Position numbers and translations under genes: made by a program
From: Streptomyces flavofungini
GTDB taxonomy: Bacteria > Actinomycetota > Actinomycetes > Streptomycetales > Streptomycetaceae
Direction of reading: 5' to 3'
Assembly: GCF_030388665.1 (NCBI RefSeq)
Contig: NZ_CP128846.1
Location: forward strand, 5,592,501-5,656,500
Length of the DNA: 64,000 nt
Shown: in pieces, positions 50,320-59,656 of the stretch
How positions within the stretch are numbered: the first letter of the stretch is position 1
How the letters are laid out: every line of letters begins with the position of its first letter
The notes under the pieces: model-generated
What the model was told of the DNA's origin: nothing
Databases searched by the model: none
Seen by the model: the letters and a program-made list of their open reading frames with translations, nothing else

Positions 50320-51807
50320 TCACGGACACACCACCTGGTCCCCGGTCAGCGCCCCGTACTCGCCCTGGTACGCGTCCTCCGCCCGCACCGGACGCACGTC
50401 CTTGAAGTCGCTGCCCGCGATGACCTTCAGCATCGGGCCCTGCCCCCTCGCCACCCGCAACTCGCAGCCGGGCAGCGCCGCGGCCAGGGACTTCGCCGAG
50501 CGGTCCCAGCGCGGGTCATAGGCGACCACGGTGCGCGTCACGGGCTCCGCGCCGGGCGGCGGCAGCGCGCTCCCCGGCGCCCGGGTGGTGCGGAACCCGG
50601 TGGTCCGCAGCGCCGCGTCGACCCGCTTGCCGAGGCCAGGGGTGCTCGTGCCGTTGTCCACCTGCACCCGGATCTGCTGCGGCGACACCGGCACGAGCGC
50701 GGCCTTCCGCTTGGCCTGGTGCGGGGCGAGCGGCTTGTCCTCGCGCAGCGCCTTGAACAGCTTCCCGGCCTTCACCGGGTCCCACTTCAGGGTCGAGCCG
50801 ATGCCCGGCACCTTGAAGCCCATCCTGCCGATCGGCACCGTCGTGAACTCCGACGACGACGGCGAGAAGTTCCGCATCGCCCGGCCGAGCGTGAGCATCT
50901 CGGTCGTCCCGAAGCCCTTGTCGGCCCGCACCGACTCCAGGAGCGTCTTGGTGACGTCGTTGAACTTCACCGGGTTGAGCAGCACGCCGCTGCTGGTCGC
51001 CTTCGCGATGAGCGCCGCGAGGAAGCGCTGCTGGCGCTGCATCCGGCCGAGGTCGGACGCCCCGTCGACGTACCGGGAACGGACGTACTGCAGGGCCTCG
51101 CCGCCGTTCAGCTCGTGCGTGCCGACGGGCAGGTCCAGGCCGGTGTGGGAGTCCTTCAGGGGGCGGGTGGTGCAGATCTCGACGCCGCCGAGGACGTCCA
51201 CGGTCTTCATGAAGCTGGTGAAGTCGACCTCCAGGTAGTGGTCGATCTTCACCTTCGTCATGTGCTCGACCGTGCGCACGGTCAGGTTCGGGCCGCCCTC
51301 CGCGTAGGCGGCGTTCAGCTTCACGGGGTGCGCCCGGTGGTGCTTGCGGGAGTTCTGGTCGACGTGCTCGGGCATCTCGGCGTACGAGTCCCGGGGCAGG
51401 CTGACCACGCTCGCCCGGTCCCGGTCCTCCGAGATGTGCACGATCATGACCGTGTCCGTGCAGTGGCAGGGCGCGCCGCCGAGGCGGTACTTCCTGCGCT
51501 CCTCACTCGTGATCTTGTCGCGGCCGTCGGTGCCCACGAGCAGCACGTTCATGCCGTTGCCCGCCTCGGGCCTGTTCTTCATGTCCTTGAAGGCGTCGAC
51601 GCGGCTGATGCCGGTCTCCAGGCCCGAGACGACCGAGTGCCCGATCCCGGCGGCCGCCAGTACCCCGACGGACAGGGTGGTCGCGACCCGCATGGCCCAA
51701 CGGGGCCGACGCACCCGCCGGCCCGCCCGTGGGCCCCCCTTCGGGACCGGTCGCGGTGGCCGCGGGCGGTGCGGTGGGGTGGCGGGGGAGCGGGGCGGTG
51801 TGGGCAC
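50320..51807 (-). CDS. LCP family protein 2 with LytR_C domain
   Basis: 495 residues from GTG 51807 (GGAGG nine bases upstream). Basic Pro/Arg N-terminus, transmembrane helix (MRVATTLSVGVLAAAGIGHS), LCP domain (MNVLLVGTDGRDK, ASVVSLPRDSYAEMP, KLNAAYAEGGPNLTVRTVEH, LQYVRSRYVDGASDLGRMQR) and a C-terminal LytR_C domain (QIRVQVDNGTSTPGLGKRVD). Unusual CHC motif (GGAPCHCTDTVMIV) in the LCP core. Ligates a glycopolymer to the wall (family function). Confidence 0.9.
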   Translation of the reverse strand: MPTPPRSPATPPHRPRPPRPVPKGGPRAGRRVRRPRWAMRVATTLSVGVLAAAGIGHSVVSGLETGISRVDAFKDMKNRPEAGNGMNVLLVGTDGRDKITSEERRKYRLGGAPCHCTDTVMIVHISEDRDRASVVSLPRDSYAEMPEHVDQNSRKHHRAHPVKLNAAYAEGGPNLTVRTVEHMTKVKIDHYLEVDFTSFMKTVDVLGGVEICTTRPLKDSHTGLDLPVGTHELNGGEALQYVRSRYVDGASDLGRMQRQQRFLAALIAKATSSGVLLNPVKFNDVTKTLLESVRADKGFGTTEMLTLGRAMRNFSPSSSEFTTVPIGRMGFKVPGIGSTLKWDPVKAGKLFKALREDKPLAPHQAKRKAALVPVSPQQIRVQVDNGTSTPGLGKRVDAALRTTGFRTTRAPGSALPPPGAEPVTRTVVAYDPRWDRSAKSLAAALPGCELRVARGQGPMLKVIAGSDFKDVRPVRAEDAYQGEYGALTGDQVVCP

Positions 51808-51950
51808 TGCGGGGCACCTCCGCGGTCGTGGTCCTGGGCGGGGGACGCCAGAACCGTAGGCCCATACGATCTGCGGACCGGGGTAGCGACCCGGACGGCG
51901 CGCGCCGGTGTCCCCCGTTCGCGGTAACGTGACGCCCGATGCTCCACTTT

Positions 51951-52029
51951 CCCGGGGGCGACCCTCGGACTCCCGGCCGAGCGATGCTGTGTCTCCCGGG
52001 GGGCGACCCCCGGACCCCCGGCCGAGCGA
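51951..52029. repeat. Imperfect 34-35 bp direct repeat before the glycosyltransferase
   Basis: Copies at 51951-51984 and 51995-52029 share CCCGGGGGCGACCC, GGAC, CCCGGCCGAGCGA. They lie in the open frame upstream of TTG 52049, so translating from 51908 would give repeated SRGRPSDSRPSD-type residues; this argues for the later start. Confidence 0.65.
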
Positions 52030-52048
52030 CGAAAAGGAACCCGCGCAG

Positions 52049-53080
52049 TTGAAGTCCGACGTGCATCCCCCCGCTGTCTCTGTGATCATGCCGGTCCTCA
52101 ACGAGGAGCGGCACCTGCGTGAAGCCGTGCACGCGATCCTCCAGCAGGAGTACGCGGGCGAGATGGAGGTCGTGGTCGCGCTCGGCCCCTCCACCGACCG
52201 CACCGACGAGATCGCCGCGGAGCTGGTCAAGGAGGACCCGCGGGTGCACACCGTCCCGAACCCCACGGGACGTACGCCCGCCGCCCTGAACGCCGCGATC
52301 AAGGCCTCGCGCCACCCGATCGTGGTACGTGTCGACGGCCACGCCGCGCTCTCGCCGGGCTACATCACGACCGCCGTGCGCCTCCTGGAGGAGACCGGCG
52401 CGATGAACGTCGGCGGCATCATGCACGCCCAGGGCACCAACGCCTGGGAGCAGGCCGTGGCCGCCGCCATGACCTCGAAGATCGGCGTGGGCAACGCCGC
52501 CTTCCACACCGGCGGTGAAGCCCAGCAGGCCGAGACGGTCTACCTGGGCGTCTTCCGGCGCGAGGCCCTGGAGCAACAGGGCGGCTACAACGTCGAGTTC
52601 ATCCGGGCCCAGGACTGGGAGCTGAACTTCCGGATCAGGGAGGCCGGGGGGCTCATCTGGTTCTCGCCGGAGCTGAAGGTCTCCTACCGCCCGCGCCCGA
52701 GCGTGAAGGCCCTCGCCAAGCAGTACAAGGACTACGGCCGCTGGCGGCACGTCGTCGCCCGCTACCACCAGGGCTCCATCAACCTGCGCTACCTGGCGCC
52801 GCCGGTCGCCGTCTGCGCCATCGCGGCGGGCCTCGTCGTGGGCGCGGCCCTCACGCCCTGGGGATTCGTCGTGCCCGGCGGCTATCTCGCCGCCATCGTC
52901 GCGGGCTCCGTCCCGGCGGGCAAGGGACTGCCCCTGAAGGCGCGGCTGCAGATCCCCGTGGCGCTCGCGACCATGCACATGTCGTGGGGCTGGGGCTTCC
53001 TCACCAGCCCGCGCTCGCTCGCCAAGCGGGTCATCGCCTCGCGCCGCCCGGCGGTCCTCGGGGAGACCCAGGAGGCCTGA
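52049..53080 (+). CDS. Family 2 glycosyltransferase
   Basis: 343 residues. GT-A fold: VSVIMPVLNEERHLREAVHA (residues 9-28), VVVALGPSTDRTDEIAAEL, the DxD-like RVDGHAALSPGYI, and acceptor/base region FIRAQDWELNFRIREAGGLI. Two or three C-terminal hydrophobic segments (VAVCAIAAGLVVGAAL; FVVPGGYLAAIVAGSV) tie it to the membrane. TTG 52049 has AAAGGAA ten bases upstream; GTG 51908 is the long alternative. Probably builds the lipid-linked glycan that the surrounding LCP proteins transfer (inference). Confidence 0.88.
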   Translation: MKSDVHPPAVSVIMPVLNEERHLREAVHAILQQEYAGEMEVVVALGPSTDRTDEIAAELVKEDPRVHTVPNPTGRTPAALNAAIKASRHPIVVRVDGHAALSPGYITTAVRLLEETGAMNVGGIMHAQGTNAWEQAVAAAMTSKIGVGNAAFHTGGEAQQAETVYLGVFRREALEQQGGYNVEFIRAQDWELNFRIREAGGLIWFSPELKVSYRPRPSVKALAKQYKDYGRWRHVVARYHQGSINLRYLAPPVAVCAIAAGLVVGAALTPWGFVVPGGYLAAIVAGSVPAGKGLPLKARLQIPVALATMHMSWGWGFLTSPRSLAKRVIASRRPAVLGETQEA

Positions 53081-53164
53081 GCCCCGGCGTGGGCAGCCCC
53101 GAGGCCCAGGAGGCCGGAGCGCCCCGGCCCCAGCAGCCCCGCCCCAGGCCCAGGAGGCCCGACG

Positions 53165-53204
53165 GAGCCCCCTGGCCCCCCGTTCCGGGGGAGCCGGGGG
53201 GCTC
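53165..53204. terminator. GC-rich hairpin between glycosyltransferase and LCP3
   Basis: GAGCCCCCTGGCCCCCC and the complementary GGGGG/GGGGGGCTC blocks pair over 53165-53204 with a small bulge, between convergent stops. Confidence 0.6.
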
Positions 53205-53209
53205 TTCGG

Positions 53210-55018
53210 CTACCAGGTGAAGTTCGGGTCCACCTTCATGCAGGCCTTCTTGTCGGAGCCGCTCAGGGCGTCCGCCGACTCCGGGGTCGAGTCGTCCTGC
53301 TTCGCGGCCTTCTTCGGCTTGTCGCCCTCGCGCCAGTCGGCGCCGACGACCAGCGTGACGCCGGAGACGTCCGTCGACTTCTTCACCGAACTCAGCGGCA
53401 TGCCGAGGGACTTGGCGACCCGCTGGGCATCGCCCTCCAGGTCCACGCTCGGATACCGGATGACCGTCCTGTCCTCGCTCACCGACGCCGACGTGTCCGG
53501 CGCCGCCTTCGCGAAGCCGAGACCGGCCAGCTCCTGCGCGACGGCGCTCGCCCGGCCGCGCACGGCGAGCTCCGTGGCCGTGCGCGTGCCGTTCTGGACC
53601 TGCAGCGCGATCTCCCCGTCCGGCGCCGCCGGGTCGTCCGACAGCTTCTCCTTGGCCGGCTTGCGCTTGCCCTTGCCGTCGAGGGCGATGTCGTCCCGTA
53701 CCAGCCGGAAGAGCTGCTCGGCGTCGCCGGGCTTCGGGACCACCCGGGAGCCGGCGTACTCGAACGGCATGGTCGTCATCGTCGTGCGCTCCGGCGAGAC
53801 CTTCTTCAGCTCGTTGCCGAGGCCGATGAGCTTCAGGGGGGAGCCGATGCCCGGGTCGACCTTCAACGCCCTCGTCGCGTTCTCGGCGAGCTTGCGCAGC
53901 CGGTTGGGGCTGGTCAGCCCGGTGTTCTCGCGGAGCGTGCGGACCAGCGAGTTCATGTACATGTGCTGGGCCTTGGCGCGGGATATGTCGGTGCCGCCCT
54001 CGAAGCCGTAGCGGGTGCGCAGCCACTGCAGGGCCTGCTCGCCCTTGATGTTCGTGGTGCCCTTCTCCAGCTTCAGGCCCGAGCCCTTGCCGTCGCTGGT
54101 GCGCGAGTGGATGTTCTTGTCCACGCAGACGGGTACACCGCCGATCGCGTCGGCCATCGACACCACACCCGCGAAGTCGACCATCATGAAGTGGTTGATG
54201 TGGATGTTGGTCAGCTTCTCCCAGGTGGCGACCGTGCAGCCGGGGCCGCCGCGACCCAGCGACTCGTTCGTCATCGTGCGCGGGCCGCTCTCCGGGTACA
54301 CCTTGCCGTCGTCCGGGTCGGTGCACTTGGGGATGGTCAGGAGGGTGTCGCGCGGCATGCTGATGACGGACATGTTGCTGCGGTCCGCCGACAGGTGCAG
54401 GAGCATCTGCACATCGGCGAGGGGCGGGCCGCCGAAGGTCTCCTTGGCACCGCCGAGCTTCTGGTTCTCCTTGGAGTCCCGGGCGTCGGAGCCGATCAGG
54501 AGGATGTTCAGGGGCGTCTGACCCGCGGAGTTGGGCGTGGGCTCGGGGGCCCTGTGGTCGCCCAGATTCAGGTCGTCCGTCTCCAGGTTGCTGTTCAGGT
54601 GCTGGTAGTAGAGGTAACCGGCGCCGGCCGTGCCGAGTATCAGGACCGAAAGGACGATCGCCGACCAGCGCAGGACGCGGCGCTTGCGCCGGCGTCTCGG
54701 CTTGCCGCCGTCCCCGTCGCCACCGCCCCGCGTGCCCTTGCCGGGCGGGCCCGACGTACCGCCTTTGGTGCGTCCGCCTTTGGCGCGTCCGCTTGTGCCC
54801 CCGGCGCTTTTGCCCCCGGCGCTTTTGGTGCCCGCGCCCGCAGCGGCCGTGCCGCGGCCGGTCCGTGCTGCCTCGGCCCCCGCCGCACGGGAACCCGCCT
54901 CCGCGGTGGTGTCGCGTAGGCCGGATTCCTTCGCCGTGCCCGAGTCCGTGCCGGGCGATGTGTTCCGCGTCCCCGTCCCGCCGGACGCTCCCTCCCTGCG
55001 GACACTGTGCTGCCCCAT
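53210..55018 (-). CDS. LCP family protein 3 with LytR_C domain
   Basis: 602 residues. Long Gly/Ala/Thr/Lys-rich N-terminus (about 110 residues; GKSAGGTSGRAKGG type), transmembrane helix (WSAIVLSVLILGTAGAGYLY), LCP domain (LNILLIGSDARDSKENQ, MSVISMPRDTLLTIPKC, LQWLRTRYGFEGGTDISRAK) and LytR_C (GEIALQVQNGTRTATELAVR, then VVGADWREGDKPKKAA). ATG 55018 has GGGAGGGA close upstream. Starts 140 bases after the LCP4 stop. Confidence 0.92.
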   Translation of the reverse strand: MGQHSVRREGASGGTGTRNTSPGTDSGTAKESGLRDTTAEAGSRAAGAEAARTGRGTAAAGAGTKSAGGKSAGGTSGRAKGGRTKGGTSGPPGKGTRGGGDGDGGKPRRRRKRRVLRWSAIVLSVLILGTAGAGYLYYQHLNSNLETDDLNLGDHRAPEPTPNSAGQTPLNILLIGSDARDSKENQKLGGAKETFGGPPLADVQMLLHLSADRSNMSVISMPRDTLLTIPKCTDPDDGKVYPESGPRTMTNESLGRGGPGCTVATWEKLTNIHINHFMMVDFAGVVSMADAIGGVPVCVDKNIHSRTSDGKGSGLKLEKGTTNIKGEQALQWLRTRYGFEGGTDISRAKAQHMYMNSLVRTLRENTGLTSPNRLRKLAENATRALKVDPGIGSPLKLIGLGNELKKVSPERTTMTTMPFEYAGSRVVPKPGDAEQLFRLVRDDIALDGKGKRKPAKEKLSDDPAAPDGEIALQVQNGTRTATELAVRGRASAVAQELAGLGFAKAAPDTSASVSEDRTVIRYPSVDLEGDAQRVAKSLGMPLSSVKKSTDVSGVTLVVGADWREGDKPKKAAKQDDSTPESADALSGSDKKACMKVDPNFTW

Positions 55019-55158
55019 CCCTGTCCCTCCCCGCCCTGTTTCACAAGTGCGGCCGCCCCACGGCGACTTGCGGCGCGGTGCCGCCGCCACACCCGGCGGC
55101 GGTCGCCGGCCCGCCGCCAGGTGTGGCGTTCTGTGAGACGTCAAACAACTGTCTCAGG

Positions 55159-56967
55159 TCACTTGGCACACACGGATTTGTCGGCACCGACCTTCTGAAT
55201 GCCGTCCGGTGCCTTCGACGGAGCACTTATGGGCACCCCCGCGCCCTTGAAGTCGGCCCCCAGGGTCAGCACCATCGCGGGCAGCCCCTGCGCGTTCTTC
55301 TCGCTCTCGCCCGGCTTCAGCGCCGACCCGGGCAGCCCCATCAGCTCGGCGAGCCGCCGCGCCTGGTCGGCCTCGCCCTTGCCGTACTCCAGGGTGGTCT
55401 TGCCCAGGTTCTTCGGCGCGTTGCCGAGCTGGCTGGACTTCGTCACACCCTCGTTGTTCTGCAGCCAGGCGAGGGTCGCCTGAGCGGCGCCCGTCTTCCC
55501 GCTGCCGTTGTAGATGTCGACGCGGACGTCGGCGGGGTCGGCCTTGGGGCCCTTGAGGCGGGCGGCCACCGCGGCCTTCTCCTTCTTCTCCTTCTTCTTG
55601 ACCTCGGTCAGCGACACGTCCTCGCGCATCATCGAGAACAGCTCGTCGGACTTGGCCTTGTTGAGCACGACCGTGACGGGCTTCTTCTCGGCGGGGTTGT
55701 CCACCACCGGGGTCGTCGCGAAGGTCAGGTTCTTCATGTCGAGCTTGCCGAGCTCCATGCCGAGGTCACGGAGTTTCATTATGTCGGCGATCTTGGAGTC
55801 GACGGTCAGCGCCTTCGTGCCCGCCTCCGCCAGACTTATCATCTTCTTCGGGCTGGTCAGCGTGCCCCCGGACTTCAGCTTGCGCATCAGCGAGCTGAGG
55901 AACTGCTGCTGCAGCTCGATCCGGCTGAGGTCGCCGCCGTTGCCCACGGAGTGCCGGGTGCGCACGAACGCCAGCGCCTCCTCGCCCTCGATCGTGTGCT
56001 TGCCCTTGGCCAGCTTCAGATGCGAATCCGGGTCGTCGATGTCCTTGGCGAGGCACACTTCGACGCCGTCGACCGCGCTGGACAGCGTCTTGACCGCGTT
56101 GAAGTCGGCCACCATGAAGTGGTCGAGCTCTATGCCGGTGATCTCGGTGACCGTGCGCATGACGCAGCTCGGCGTGCGCTCGCTCTGACCGAGGCTCTCG
56201 TTGAAGCGGACCTGCTGCGAGCCGGGGATGACCTTCGTGGAGCCGTCGTCCTGCTTGGTGGGGCAGTCCGGAATGTCCGTGATCAAGTCGCGCGGGATGC
56301 TCAACGCGGTCGCGTTGGAGCGGTCCTTGGAGACGTGCAGCAGGAGGGTGGTGTCGGCGTGGCCGACGCTGCCCTCGTCGCCGTAGCCCTCGTTGCCGTC
56401 GCCGCTGCGCTTGTCCGTGCCGACGAGCAGGATGTTGATGGCGCGGTCCTTGCTGAACCCGCCGGTGCCCGCGCCGTCGTCGGAGACGGCGGTGATGTTG
56501 TCGTTCAGGTGCTGGTAGTAGAGGTAGCCGCCGACCGCCGCTACGACGACCACGAAGGCAACCGTGCCGCCCGTCCAGATGGCGATCTTCTTGCCCGTGT
56601 TCTTTTTCTTCTTGGGCCGCCTGGTGCCCCGCCGGCCCGCGGCCGGCTCCGGCGCGCCGTGCCGCCTGCGCTGGCCCGGCACCTGCTCGCGGCCGTGCTC
56701 CCGGCTGCCGTGCTCGGACCCCTGCCGGCGTCCGTGGTCACGGCCGGGCTCGCGTCCCTGGTCCCGGCCGCGCTCACGGCCGTCGGGGCGCTCGGAGCCG
56801 CGCCCCGACGGCCGGGGTGCGGCACCACGGGGTCCGGGAACTCCAGGCGGCGCCGACTGCCCTGCGGAAGGACTCAGTCGCAGTTCGTAGTCGCCTGTCT
56901 GCGGATTCAGTACCCACTGGTCTGCGGGGTCGATGTCATCAGCCCGCCCACGGCCTTGCGCGTCCAC
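55159..56967 (-). CDS. LCP family protein 4 with LytR_C domain
   Basis: 602 residues from GTG 56967 (GGAGGA upstream). N-terminus DQWVLNPQTGDYELRL, then an Arg/Gly/Glu/His-rich stretch, KKKKNTGKK, transmembrane helix (FVVVVAAVGGYLYYQHL), LCP domain (INILLVGTDKRSGDGNE, ATALSIPRDLITDIPDC, LAFVRTRHSVGNGGDLSRIE) and LytR_C (VRVDIYNGSGKTGAAQATLA). Sister of LCP3 in layout. It ends in ADKSVCAK with an odd terminal Cys, as LCP3 ends with KKACMKVDPNFTW. Confidence 0.92.
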   Translation of the reverse strand: MDAQGRGRADDIDPADQWVLNPQTGDYELRLSPSAGQSAPPGVPGPRGAAPRPSGRGSERPDGRERGRDQGREPGRDHGRRQGSEHGSREHGREQVPGQRRRHGAPEPAAGRRGTRRPKKKKNTGKKIAIWTGGTVAFVVVVAAVGGYLYYQHLNDNITAVSDDGAGTGGFSKDRAINILLVGTDKRSGDGNEGYGDEGSVGHADTTLLLHVSKDRSNATALSIPRDLITDIPDCPTKQDDGSTKVIPGSQQVRFNESLGQSERTPSCVMRTVTEITGIELDHFMVADFNAVKTLSSAVDGVEVCLAKDIDDPDSHLKLAKGKHTIEGEEALAFVRTRHSVGNGGDLSRIELQQQFLSSLMRKLKSGGTLTSPKKMISLAEAGTKALTVDSKIADIMKLRDLGMELGKLDMKNLTFATTPVVDNPAEKKPVTVVLNKAKSDELFSMMREDVSLTEVKKKEKKEKAAVAARLKGPKADPADVRVDIYNGSGKTGAAQATLAWLQNNEGVTKSSQLGNAPKNLGKTTLEYGKGEADQARRLAELMGLPGSALKPGESEKNAQGLPAMVLTLGADFKGAGVPISAPSKAPDGIQKVGADKSVCAK

Positions 56968-57202
56968 GGTTGTTTGCGTCCTCCGTCAGGGCCACGCGGC
57001 GCCTTTCCCCCCTCAAGAAGGCGCTCGGTCAGTCGTACAACGGTGCGCGGTCGCGAAGACCGGGCACCGGATCGGCTCACACTATCCGCCCAGTTCAGCG
57101 TCCAACGACGCCGGTGACAAATTCCACTCCCCCTTGGGGCACCTACAACTGGGCAATCCACCCAATTTCTTTGGTGAAGGGCCCTTCGCGGTCCCGCCGG
57201 TT

Positions 57203-58522
57203 CTACTCGCAGCTGGTCCGGTCGGCCGTGTTGCCCCGGAATGTGGGCGCGGGGCTCGGCGTATGACTCGGGTCGTCGGGCTTCTCGTCGCCGCCCTCGT
57301 ACGTGGATTCGTCTTCGTCGTACGTCTCTTCGGAGCCGTCCTCGTACGCCGTGGAAGCCTTCCCCTCGTACGCGGCCGCCGTGGCGTCGTGTGTCACGCG
57401 CACCGGCTCGTCCTTGCGCAGCCGCGTGAAGAGTTCCTTCGCGGCGGGCTCGACCAACTCGTCGCGATTCGCGTCATAGGCGTAGGAACGCCGTGGCACG
57501 GTGAGGAATTGAACCCGTTCTGTGGGGATATTGCGCACCCCGCGCACCAGTTCGTACAAACCACGCAGACTCGCCAGACCCGGGTCCGTCGTCAGCGAGG
57601 ACGTGGCCGCGTCCAGAACGGGATAGAGCTTCACGGGATTCAGCAGGACGTCGTTGCCGCGCACCTTGTTGACGAGCGCGGCCAGGAACTCCTGCTGGCG
57701 GTCCATGCGGTCGGTGTCGCTGCCGTTGCCGAGCGACTTGCGGGCGCGTACGTAACCGAGGGCCTGCTCGCCGTCGAGGGTCTGCGGTCCCGCGGGCAGC
57801 CGGATCTTGGCGGCGCGGTCGTCGACGGGCTCCTCCAGGCAGACCCGCACCCCGTCGACGGCGTCCACCATGTCCTTGAACCCGGCGAAGTCCACGACCA
57901 TGTGGTGGTCGATCCGGATGTCGGTGAGCTTCTCCACCGTGCGGATCGTGCAGGCCGTGCCGCCGAACTCGAACGCCCAGTTGAACTGGGCGAATTGGGC
58001 GCGGGTGCGGGAGCCGTCCGGGCGGCGGCAGCTCGGGATGTCCACCATCAGGTCGCGCGGCAGCGACACGGCGGTCGCGCTCTGCCGGTCCGCGGCCAGG
58101 TGCAGCAGGATCGTGGTGTCCGAGCGCTGGGTGCCGGGGTCGCGGCCGTACTTGCGGTTGTCGCGCCCGGCGCGCGAGTCGGAGCCGATGAGCAGGATGT
58201 TCTGGGCGTCGTGCACGAGCGGCGTCGGCCGCTCCGCCTCGAAGCGCGCCAGCTCGGCCGCGGCGCCGGTGTCCTTGGTGATGTTCCCGTTCAGCTTGGT
58301 GTACGCGGCCCAGCCGACGCCGCCCGCGGCGAGCACGAGGACGGCGGTGGCGAGCGCGGCCCAGCGCAGCCAGCGGAGCCTGCGGCGGCGCGGCCCGAAC
58401 CCCACGGGGCTCGCGCCCGCGCCCGGCGCGTACGTGGCCTCGCGTGGCGCGGACGCGGCCCCTGCCGCTTCCTCGCCCGGCTCGGACGGCGTGCGCGCGG
58501 TGTCGGTCACGTGGCGGTCCAC
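57203..58522 (-). CDS. LCP family protein 5, acidic tail
   Basis: 439 residues. N-terminal Arg-rich stretch (GPRRRRLRWLRWAALATAVL, leading into the transmembrane helix), LCP domain (QNILLIGSDSRAGRDNRKYG, ATAVSLPRDLMVDIPSC, LGYVRARKSLGNGSDTDRMD). Instead of LytR_C it ends in a Tyr/Glu/Asp-rich tail (YEDGSEETYDEDESTYEG). GTG 58522 is given; GTG 58510 is equally possible. 235 bases separate it from LCP4. Confidence 0.9.
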   Translation of the reverse strand: MDRHVTDTARTPSEPGEEAAGAASAPREATYAPGAGASPVGFGPRRRRLRWLRWAALATAVLVLAAGGVGWAAYTKLNGNITKDTGAAAELARFEAERPTPLVHDAQNILLIGSDSRAGRDNRKYGRDPGTQRSDTTILLHLAADRQSATAVSLPRDLMVDIPSCRRPDGSRTRAQFAQFNWAFEFGGTACTIRTVEKLTDIRIDHHMVVDFAGFKDMVDAVDGVRVCLEEPVDDRAAKIRLPAGPQTLDGEQALGYVRARKSLGNGSDTDRMDRQQEFLAALVNKVRGNDVLLNPVKLYPVLDAATSSLTTDPGLASLRGLYELVRGVRNIPTERVQFLTVPRRSYAYDANRDELVEPAAKELFTRLRKDEPVRVTHDATAAAYEGKASTAYEDGSEETYDEDESTYEGGDEKPDDPSHTPSPAPTFRGNTADRTSCE

Positions 58523-58755
58523 CCCTCTTGGCTGCGGTCGGTACGCGGTCGCTGCTCGCTCTGTGCGCTCTTACGACCATGGACCGGCGCGCGCCGGGGG
58601 GCCTGCGGGCCAGGGGCTCCGTTGGGCCGAACGGGGGATGCCGAGGGGGCCGCGGCGGAGCTCGGGCGGGGCCGGGGCGGGGTCCCTCGGGCCGGGGCGG
58701 GGCACCTCGGCCCGGGGCGGCCCGGGCCCGGCCGCCGTGGAGCCCCGCCCGGACG

Positions 58756-59508
58756 TCAGCGGGCCGTGGCCGTGACCCGCTCGCTCTCGATCCGCTTCTC
58801 CAGGCCGCCCTCGCCGAGCCGGTCGAGGTGGCGGCACAGGACCACCGAGCCGCCCGCGGCCAGCGGCGCGTAGAGCCCGGCGCTCAGGCCGTCCCAGGTG
58901 CCGTAGGGGCGGTCGGAGAGCAGCCGGGAGCCCGGGGCGAGGCCCAGCTCGGCGGCGTCGGCGCGGGCCCGCTCCACCAGGTCGGCGCCGGTCAGCTCCA
59001 GGCCGCCGACGGCGAGCGCGGGCTCGTCGGGGTCCACGGGCGCGTACGGGGCGAACCGGTCGCCCTGGCTCGGCACCTCCACGGCGTAGTCGGCGAAGCC
59101 CGCGGGGGGCTCGGGGAAGCGGCCGCCGAGGGGGCGCAGGGCGAGGGCCACGCGCTCGCCGGAGCAGGCCCGCGCCGCGTCGAGCGTGTCCGGGCCGCTG
59201 ACGACGAGGTCGGCCGCCGCCGGGTCGCCGCCGACGTCCGCGACGACGCCCACGGAGGAGCAGGCGAGCAGCCACACCGCCGTCTGCCAGTGCGCGGGAA
59301 GCAGCAGCGCGAGCCGGTCGCCGGGCTCGGCGGACAGCTCGCCCTGGAGGAGGTTGGCGGTCTTGGCCACCCAATTGGCGAAGGTGGCCACGGACAATTC
59401 GACGCGCTCACCGGTGGCGTCGTCGTAGTACGTCACGAGCGGGCGCGCCGGGTCCGCGGCGAGCGCGGATCGCAGCAGGTCGGCAGGGGTGCGGTCGTTG
59501 GCGTTCAC
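58756..59508 (-). CDS. TIGR03089-family protein (truncated AMP-binding-like)
   Basis: 250 residues. Resembles the N-terminal part of acyl-CoA synthetase/AMP-binding enzymes (TPADLLRSALAADPARPLVT, VELSVATFANWVAKTANLLQ, LALLLPAHWQTAVWLLACSS) but stops before the adenylation motifs. Actinobacteria have this short conserved family of unknown function. The gap before LCP5 (58523-58755) is GC-rich with short GGGGCCGGGGCGGG repeats and no gene. Confidence 0.85.
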   Translation of the reverse strand: MNANDRTPADLLRSALAADPARPLVTYYDDATGERVELSVATFANWVAKTANLLQGELSAEPGDRLALLLPAHWQTAVWLLACSSVGVVADVGGDPAAADLVVSGPDTLDAARACSGERVALALRPLGGRFPEPPAGFADYAVEVPSQGDRFAPYAPVDPDEPALAVGGLELTGADLVERARADAAELGLAPGSRLLSDRPYGTWDGLSAGLYAPLAAGGSVVLCRHLDRLGEGGLEKRIESERVTATAR

Positions 59509-59656
59509 GGCCGCAAGGGTACGCGGACGACGGCGTGTCGCCGCTGCCCGATGCCCAGTTGGGCCCGTCGGCGGGGCGCCCTGCGGGCCGACGGGCCGTC
59601 AGTTCCGTGTGCCCCCCGATGGACAGATATGTGCCTGTATGTCAACTATCAGTTGT

